DNA of 64,000 nt from Phytohabitans suffuscus (GTDB lineage: Bacteria; Actinomycetota; Actinomycetes; Mycobacteriales; Micromonosporaceae), in assembly GCF_011764565.1 (NCBI RefSeq), contig NZ_AP022871.1, positions 8,432,320 through 8,496,319 on the forward strand, given 5' to 3'. The position numbers were made by a program, and so were the translations under genes. Under the pieces are notes generated by a model that was not told the DNA's origin, ran no database searches, and saw nothing but the letters and a program-made list of their open reading frames with translations. Of this stretch, positions 59,120 to 64,000 are shown piece after piece (position 1 is the stretch's first letter; each line of letters starts with the position of its first letter).

Positions 59120-59785
59120 TCAGGTGTCCGGCGCCCACCAGCGGGCCAGGGAGCTTGTCGCGGGGTCGTCGGAGGCCGACAGCGCGGTCCACGGGTCGGC
59201 GCCGGGCGGGATCTCCTCGCCGGCGTAGGCGGCCAGCTCGTTCGCTTCGGGGGCGCCCTGGTAGCCGGCGTCGGCGTCGGGCAGCGGGGCGGCGCCCAGG
59301 GTGGCCGGGTCGGTCCAGGGGAAGCCGTCGACCGGTTCGGGGGCGTCCAGGTCGAGCGGCTCGGGGAACGACTGGTCGGTCCAGCCGTCGGTGTGCGCGT
59401 CGACGTCCGGGTCGGCGCCGACCGGAGGCAGGTCGGCGCCCCCGTCCGCCGGGCCGTCGCCGTCCAAGCCGTCCGGGCCATCCAGGCCGTCCCCAGCGTC
59501 CGGGCCGTCCGCGGTGTCGACGGTGTCGAAGGCGTTGCCGCCGGCGTGCGGGAAGTCCACTGTGGAGTCGCCGGCCGGGTCCAGCGGGTTGTCCAACGTG
59601 GAGTCCGGCAGGTCGTCGGGGGCGTCCGCCATGGGGTCCAGGTGCTCGTCGGGGCCCAGGTGGTCGAAGGCGCCCAGGTCGGCGGTGTCGGCGTCGCCGA
59701 AGTCGGGGGTGTCGGGCCCGAGGTCGCCGCCGTCCGGGTCCAGGCCGTCCGGCCAGTCGCCGCCGTCCCAGCCGTGGTCGCTCAT
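59120..59785 (-). CDS. highly acidic Asp/Gly/Pro-rich protein
   Basis: A 221-residue low-complexity protein, extremely rich in Asp, Gly, Pro and Ala with very few basic residues (MSDHGWDGGDWPDGLDPDGG, GPDAGDGLDGPDGLDGDGPA). No signal peptide, transmembrane segment or known domain. It is likely disordered and could bind calcium or basic partners. It is the last gene of the dynamin operon, coupled by ATGA overlap to a 24-codon basic peptide gene. In mycobacterial iniBAC the non-GTPase member IniB is also a low-complexity protein, but this one shares no motif I can point to. Confidence 0.7.
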   Translation of the reverse strand: MSDHGWDGGDWPDGLDPDGGDLGPDTPDFGDADTADLGAFDHLGPDEHLDPMADAPDDLPDSTLDNPLDPAGDSTVDFPHAGGNAFDTVDTADGPDAGDGLDGPDGLDGDGPADGGADLPPVGADPDVDAHTDGWTDQSFPEPLDLDAPEPVDGFPWTDPATLGAAPLPDADAGYQGAPEANELAAYAGEEIPPGADPWTALSASDDPATSSLARWWAPDT

Positions 59786-59856
59786 GCCTGCCCCCGCTTC
59801 GCCGCGGGCGGGCACGGGGCCGCTGGCCGGCCGCGCTCCCTGGTTCGCTGGCTCAT
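59782..59856 (-). CDS. 24-residue Arg-rich peptide, possible leader
   Basis: ATG preceded by GGAGGAG encodes MSQRTRERGRPAAPCPPAAK and RGQA, ending in a TGA that overlaps the ATG of the acidic protein. It lies in the 73-bp gap after the GTPase stop. The ribosome site is stronger than that of many genes here, which favours real translation and coupling to the acidic protein. It may be a functional small basic partner or only a translational coupler. Confidence 0.45.
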   Translation of the reverse strand: MSQRTRERGRPAAPCPPAAKRGQA

Positions 59857-59858
59857 GG

Positions 59859-61715
59859 CTACTCCTCCGTGGGCCGTGCCGGGGCGAGGGAACGTGCCCT
59901 CGCCAGGACCTCGTCGACCTGCTTGACCCGGGCGCGGATCCCGTCGCGTTCGGTCTGCAGGGTCGCCTTGCGGCGGGCGCGGCTCGCCTTGTCTTCGGCG
60001 AGCGCCTTGTCGATCTCGGCGATGTGCGCGTCGAGCTGCTGCAGGCGGCGTTCGATGGCGTCGTCGAGGGCCAGCGTCAGCGCGTACTGCAGGTCGGTGA
60101 AGCGGTGCATGATCTCGTCGGACAGGGCGGCGCGGGCCTCGCCGAGCACCTCGCGCAGCCAGATCCGGGCCTGCTGGCGGTCGGTCTGCACGCGCCGGCG
60201 GTACAGGATGAACGCGCCCGCGGCCAGGCCCAGGCCGAGGCCGGCGACCGGCAGCAGCAGCCCGCCGCCGACGATGGCGCCGGCGCCGAGCGCGGAGGCG
60301 CCGGCGATCGCGCCGCGCCCGGCCATGAACGCCATGCCGCCGGCCGACATCGCGATCATCACGTTGTCGGGGCCGCCGCCCTCGCGGCGGGGCTTGGAGG
60401 CCAGCGCGTGCCGCAGGGTGGCGTTGAGGCGGCGGAGCACGAACTGCAGCTCGTGCGGCCCGAACACCTGGGTCAGGGTGCGCTCGGCGACCTTGCGGAA
60501 GCGGAACTCCAGGTCGTGCGAGAGGCGGATGGACAGGGCGTGCAGGGCGCGGTCGACCTCCTGCGGCAGCCCCTTGATCTCGTCGCCCTTCGCCTTTTCG
60601 ATCTTGTTGAGGAACTCCTCCTGCAGGGAGGTGACGTAGTTGCGCAGCCGGCCGGTGGCCTCGACCCGGGCCCGCTGGGTCTCGGTGTTGAGGGCGAGGC
60701 TCCACTGCCGTGACTCGGTGCGCTTGCGGGCGGCCAGGGCGGTCCGGTCGGCCTTGGCCTTGGCCATGTCCTGCGGGTCCGGGTCGGTGGCCTTGATCCG
60801 GTCGCCGATCTGCAGGTCGAGGCGGATGTACTCGGAGCGGACCGCGCGCAGCACGTTGGTCTGGCCGAGCAGGTGGCCCTTGCCGGCCAGGTCGATGAGC
60901 GCGTGCTGCAGCTCGGCGATCCGCGACTCCTTGACCAGCTCCGGGGCGGTCTCGCGGGGCAGGGTCATGGCCAGCTCGGCGAGGCGGGCCGAGACCGGGT
61001 ACCAGGGGGCGGACCCGAACCGGGGGGCGTGCGCCTGCAGCTGGGCCTGGTCGTCCTGCAGGATGGTGCGCCAGCCGGGGTACGCGTCGGTCTTGGTCAG
61101 CGCGAACACCACGAAGTTGACCCGTTTGCTGGCCTCGATGAGGAACTCCAGCTCCGGCGTGGCGAACGGGGCGGCCGCGTCGACCACGAACAGCAGCGCG
61201 GTCGCCTTCTCCACCGCGTCCAGCGCCACCTCGGCGTGGGCGGGGTCGAGGCCGCCGGTGCCCGGGGTGTCCACGAGGGACAGGTACTGCAGCAGCGGCG
61301 CGGAGTGGGTGACCTCGATCCGCCGGGGCGGGCGGGCGCCGTCCGGCAGCCGCCCGAACGGGGTGGCCCAGTCGCGCAGCTCGTCCTGCCGCAGGGGCAC
61401 CGGGTCCTCGCGGCCGGGCAGCCACGCCCGCGCCCCGTGGTCGGCGCCGTGGGTGAACTCCAGGTAGGCGGCGGTGGCCACGGCGGCGTCCACGGGGGAC
61501 AGTCCCGGCACCCCGATGAGCGCGTTGACCAGGGAGCTCTTGCCGCGCTTGGTCTCGCCGACCACGACGATGGCGGGGCGGCCCAGGTCGCGGCGGCGGA
61601 CCGCGTCGAGGTCGGCGGCCGCGTCCGGGTCGGTCTTGCGCAGGAACGCCAGCGACGTGTCGACCGCGCCGGTGAGCAGCTTCTGCAGCGCCTCGGGCTT
61701 GGACGGGGAGGTCAT
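59859..61715 (-). CDS. dynamin-like GTPase, IniA-like
   Basis: A 618-residue bacterial dynamin-family protein. GTPase motifs: G1 VVGETKRGKSSLVNALIG (residues 51-68), G3 LVDTPGTGGL and G4 ALTKTDAYPG. A long helical stalk (about 260-430, NTETQRARVEATGRLRNYVT) leads to a hydrophobic hairpin (IAMSAGGMAFMAGRGAIAGA, VGGGLLLPVAGLGLGLAAGA) at about 455-510, the likely membrane paddle, then more helix. The size is close to mycobacterial IniA. It overlaps the preceding GTPase gene by 4 bases, indicating paired expression. Confidence 0.88.
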   Translation of the reverse strand: MTSPSKPEALQKLLTGAVDTSLAFLRKTDPDAAADLDAVRRRDLGRPAIVVVGETKRGKSSLVNALIGVPGLSPVDAAVATAAYLEFTHGADHGARAWLPGREDPVPLRQDELRDWATPFGRLPDGARPPRRIEVTHSAPLLQYLSLVDTPGTGGLDPAHAEVALDAVEKATALLFVVDAAAPFATPELEFLIEASKRVNFVVFALTKTDAYPGWRTILQDDQAQLQAHAPRFGSAPWYPVSARLAELAMTLPRETAPELVKESRIAELQHALIDLAGKGHLLGQTNVLRAVRSEYIRLDLQIGDRIKATDPDPQDMAKAKADRTALAARKRTESRQWSLALNTETQRARVEATGRLRNYVTSLQEEFLNKIEKAKGDEIKGLPQEVDRALHALSIRLSHDLEFRFRKVAERTLTQVFGPHELQFVLRRLNATLRHALASKPRREGGGPDNVMIAMSAGGMAFMAGRGAIAGASALGAGAIVGGGLLLPVAGLGLGLAAGAFILYRRRVQTDRQQARIWLREVLGEARAALSDEIMHRFTDLQYALTLALDDAIERRLQQLDAHIAEIDKALAEDKASRARRKATLQTERDGIRARVKQVDEVLARARSLAPARPTEE

Positions 61716-63213
61716 GCGGTACCCCTGACTCGCTGGCTGAGCAGGTAGAAGCCGCGGTGCGCGACCAGGGCGACCCGCGACTGGGACGGGCTGGCCCCGG
61801 CGACCGCGTACACCCGCCACCGGGTGGCGGCGTCGAGGGCGGCCTTGACCAGCTGCTCGGTGCCGGCGGTGGGCAGGTTGAGGATCCACTGCGGGTCGTT
61901 GGAGAGCGCGAGGCGGGTCAGCTCCTGCTCCATCGGCTCGGGCAGCCCGACCGAACCGGTGCTGACCAGCTGCGCGACCTCCAGCAGCCGCAGGCGGTGG
62001 TAGTCGGGCTGCTGCAGGACCCGTTCGATCGCGTCGCGCAGCAGCTCGCGGTCGTTGGGGCGCTCGGTGTGGCTGGCGATCTTCTCCAGGCTGGACAGTG
62101 CCCAGCCGGCCTTGATGGCGTCGGTGCGCCACCGGAACGCCTGGTCGAGGGTGTGCCGCAGGCGCGGGAACCCGGACGCCTGGAACAGCATCCGGACCAG
62201 GTCGCCGCTGGCCAGCTGGGGGCGGGCGGCGAGCTGGGCGATGGCGAACCCGATGCCGTACAGGTCGAGCAGGCGCAGCAGCCGCTCCCGCTGCTCGCGC
62301 GGGACCCTGCACTCGCGGGAGGTGAACAGGTCGACCGAGGCCATCAGCACGAGGCGTTCGGTCTCCGGCAGCTGGGCCAGCACGCGCAGGGCCTCGCAGT
62401 CGGCGGCGGTGAGCCGGCCGGCCTCGGTGGTCTCGGCGAGCAGCCCGACGACGGGTACGACGTCGGAGACGACGCGGCGCAGCACCTTGGTCTGGTCGGC
62501 GGCCAGGGGCCCGGCGACCGGCCACGGGTCGGCGACCCCGGCGACCAGCTTGTCGACCTTGTTGAACAGGCCGAGCGAGTTGATCGGGTTGGAGGCCAGC
62601 CGGGCCGAGATGGACCGGAACGCCTCCAGGGCCTGCAGGTCGTCGTCGCGCACCGACTGGGTGAACACGTAGATGATGGCCTCGGCGCCGGAGATCGCGC
62701 CGACCGAGTCGTCGTCGATGTCGTCGTCGATGGGTGCCTCGTTGAACAGGAAGCGCCGGGCCCCGCGCTCACCGACGTGTTGGTGGACGACAGCCCGGGG
62801 GTGTCGACGACGGTCAGCTCGCGCAGGTGGTCGCTGGTGAGGGTGACGTCCACGTACGAGATGTCGTGGCGGGGCACGCCGAGCCGCTGCGGGATCATGC
62901 CGGACTCGTCCAGCGGCAGGCTGGAGCGGGAGCCGTCGCGGCGGACCACGTCGACCCGGTCCGCCGTCCCGTACCGGAACTGGGTCACGATACGCGTGCA
63001 TTCTCCCACTTCCGTGGGGGCGACACGCCGGCCGATGAGGGCGTTCACAAGTGTCGACTTTCCGGCTTTCAACCGCCCGGCGATGGCCACCCGGAGGGGT
63101 TCGTCGAGGCGTCTGCGCACCCCCAGCACCTGCGTCTGCGCTGCGGGGCCCACCCGCGGGCCGACGTCGTCACAGAGCGCTGCCACCCGGGCACTGAGCG
63201 GACCTGGTCCCAT
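61712..63213 (-). pseudogene. dynamin-like GTPase, IniC-like, one-base frameshift
   Basis: A GTPase of about 500 residues: G1 VAIAGRLKAGKSTLVNALIG (43-62), a Thr in APTEVGECTRIVT (G2), G3 VVDTPGLSST and, after a frame change near 62771, G4 GLFNKVDKL. One added base in the GGTG(G)AGC context joins TNTSV to ERGARRFLFNEAP, so this is probably a sequence error. It has no clear membrane hairpin. The length resembles mycobacterial IniC. First gene of the operon, divergent from an AAA-type regulator gene. Confidence 0.85.
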
Positions 63214-63219
63214 GACTCG

Positions 63220-63276
63220 TCAGCCGGCGGTACGGTCGGCGACAATGGCGTGGTTCCTGCGGTCGTGCTCGCTCAT
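63220..63276 (-). CDS. possible 18-residue peptide upstream of the dynamin operon
   Basis: ATG 63276 opens MSEHDRRNHAIVADRTAG and stops six bases before the GTPase ATG. GGAGG lies about a dozen bases upstream. It may be a leader peptide that couples translation of the operon. Evidence is only position and a moderate ribosome site. Confidence 0.3.
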   Translation of the reverse strand: MSEHDRRNHAIVADRTAG

Positions 63277-63314
63277 CGTGTCGGTGTCCCTCCTGCCGGA
63301 TCCACACTATGAAT

Positions 63315-63332
63315 ATCCTGCCGGCGCAGGAT
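63315..63332. promoter_or_regulatory. inverted repeat between dynamin operon and AAA regulator
   Basis: ATCCTGCCGGCGCAGGAT consists of perfect 7-bp arms (ATCCTGC/GCAGGAT) around CGGC. It lies in the short gap between divergent genes, in the expected place for a regulator site. Confidence 0.5.
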
Positions 63333-63370
63333 CCCATGTTCGTGCCACGCTCTGACGCGGGAGGCTCCAG

Positions 63371-64000
63371 TTGCGTCACGCGCCCGCCGCCACGCGGCCC
63401 GGCGCCCTCGTCGAGGAGGCGACCGCGCTGCTGGCCGCTCCCGCGCTGGTCGTCGTCGCCGGCGGTCCGGGCAGCGGGCGCTCCACGGTGCTCACCCAGC
63501 TCGGCGCCGCCTTCCGCGGCCCGGTCTTCGCCGGCGGCGGGCTGGCGATGCTGCAGGCGGTGCCGGCGTTCGCGCTGGCCCGCGCGGTGCGGGTGCGGCT
63601 GCCGGCCGGCGACCCGGCGCTGCTGGCCGAGGCGGTCCGCTCCCGGGTGCGCGGCGGGCTGCTGCTGCTGGACGACCTGCAGTGGGCCGACCCGGCCACC
63701 CTGTCGGCCCTGCCGGCGATCGCCGCGCACTGCCGCGTCGCGGTGGCGCTGCGCACCCCGCACCGGCTGCCGGCCGCCGCCGCGCAGGCGTTGCGGGCCG
63801 GCGCCGCGGGCTGGCTGGCGGTGCCGCCGCTGCCCGCCGCCGACGCCGCCGACCTGGCCCGCCGGGTCGCGCCGGGCCTGGACCCGGCGGCGGTCACCGC
63901 GGTCGTCGCCCGCGCCGGCGGGGTACCCCTCGCGGTCGAGACCCTCGCCCGGCACGCCGCGTCCCGGGGCACCGCCGACATGGCCGAGGACGCCGCCCAG
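63371..64000 (+). CDS. AAA/STAND ATPase, probably LuxR-type regulator, N-terminal part
   Basis: From a TTG with GAGG upstream the frame stays open to the window edge (210 codons). It shows Walker A VVVAGGPGSGRSTVLTQLGA, Walker B GLLLLDDLQWADPATLSALP and GGVPLAVETLARHAASRGTA, the pattern of large ATP-dependent LuxR/LAL activators and of other STAND regulators. The DNA-binding end lies outside the window. Divergent from the dynamin operon, it is in the position that IniR has next to mycobacterial iniBAC; that correspondence is inferred. A different upstream start cannot be excluded. Confidence 0.75.
   Translation, partial: MRHAPAATRPGALVEEATALLAAPALVVVAGGPGSGRSTVLTQLGAAFRGPVFAGGGLAMLQAVPAFALARAVRVRLPAGDPALLAEAVRSRVRGGLLLLDDLQWADPATLSALPAIAAHCRVAVALRTPHRLPAAAAQALRAGAAGWLAVPPLPAADAADLARRVAPGLDPAAVTAVVARAGGVPLAVETLARHAASRGTADMAEDAAQ

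Overview
The window is very G+C-rich, gene-dense and full of GTG starts and 4-bp ATGA/GTGA gene overlaps. It carries the actinobacterial marker genes rbpA (next to fxsA and lnt), a PASTA-less PknB-type kinase, ECF42/DGPF sigma modules and a deazaflavin-dependent nitroreductase. I infer a filamentous actinomycete, most likely of the Micromonosporaceae; that family assignment rests on style and gene content, not on a search. No rRNA, tRNA, CRISPR or complete insertion sequence is visible.

Layout. 0-3.5 kb: MFS fragment, GNAT acetyltransferase, TetR regulator, and an XRE-cupin regulator divergent from an aminotransferase with almost no intergenic DNA. 3.5-4.4 kb: gene-free repeat region. 4.4-14.6 kb: secreted phosphoesterase, a 1528-residue STAND-TPR protein, an acyl-CoA desaturase, a secreted lysozyme-like protein and a Ser/Thr kinase. 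14.6-24.5 kb: galactoside/galactonate locus, with an ABC importer and two glycosidases on the minus strand divergent from a dehydrogenase, GntR regulator, galactonate dehydratase and mutarotase. 24.5-27.9 kb: peroxiredoxin, cold-shock-like protein, dead sigma factor, Lrp regulator, phosphatase and CsbD. 27.9-35.9 kb: lysine aminomutase pathway (KamA divergent from Kdd, amidohydrolase, KamD, KamE, Kal and a MutL-like reactivase). 36-41 kb: a small transcription unit, lnt, nat, fxsA, rbpA and a coiled-coil protein. 41-45 kb: deaminase and two tandem ECF42-DGPF modules. 45-57 kb: a mixed block of regulators, carbonic anhydrase, DNA-repair-type proteins, a tyrosine recombinase, an AidB-like flavoprotein, an MFS protein and a phosphodiesterase. 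57.3-64 kb: a tail-anchored Hsp70-like protein, an acidic protein, two dynamin-like GTPases and a divergent AAA regulator, resembling the mycobacterial iniBAC arrangement.

Two genome-scale patterns stand out. First, four gene-free gaps share a mosaic of dispersed modules, including a roughly 50-nt hairpin whose stems covary between three copies and a separate 58-bp module. Second, many gene ends and starts sit inside short tandem duplications; in two convergent pairs the repeated unit supplies stop codons on both strands.

Data quality. At least nine genes are interrupted by a single missing base, usually in a G/C run, and none that I could resolve by an extra base. This looks like systematic undercalling rather than gene decay, so these genes should be read as probably intact in the organism. 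Exceptions that look like real damage are the sigma-factor remnant near 26.2 kb and the internally deleted arylamine acetyltransferase near 38.6 kb.
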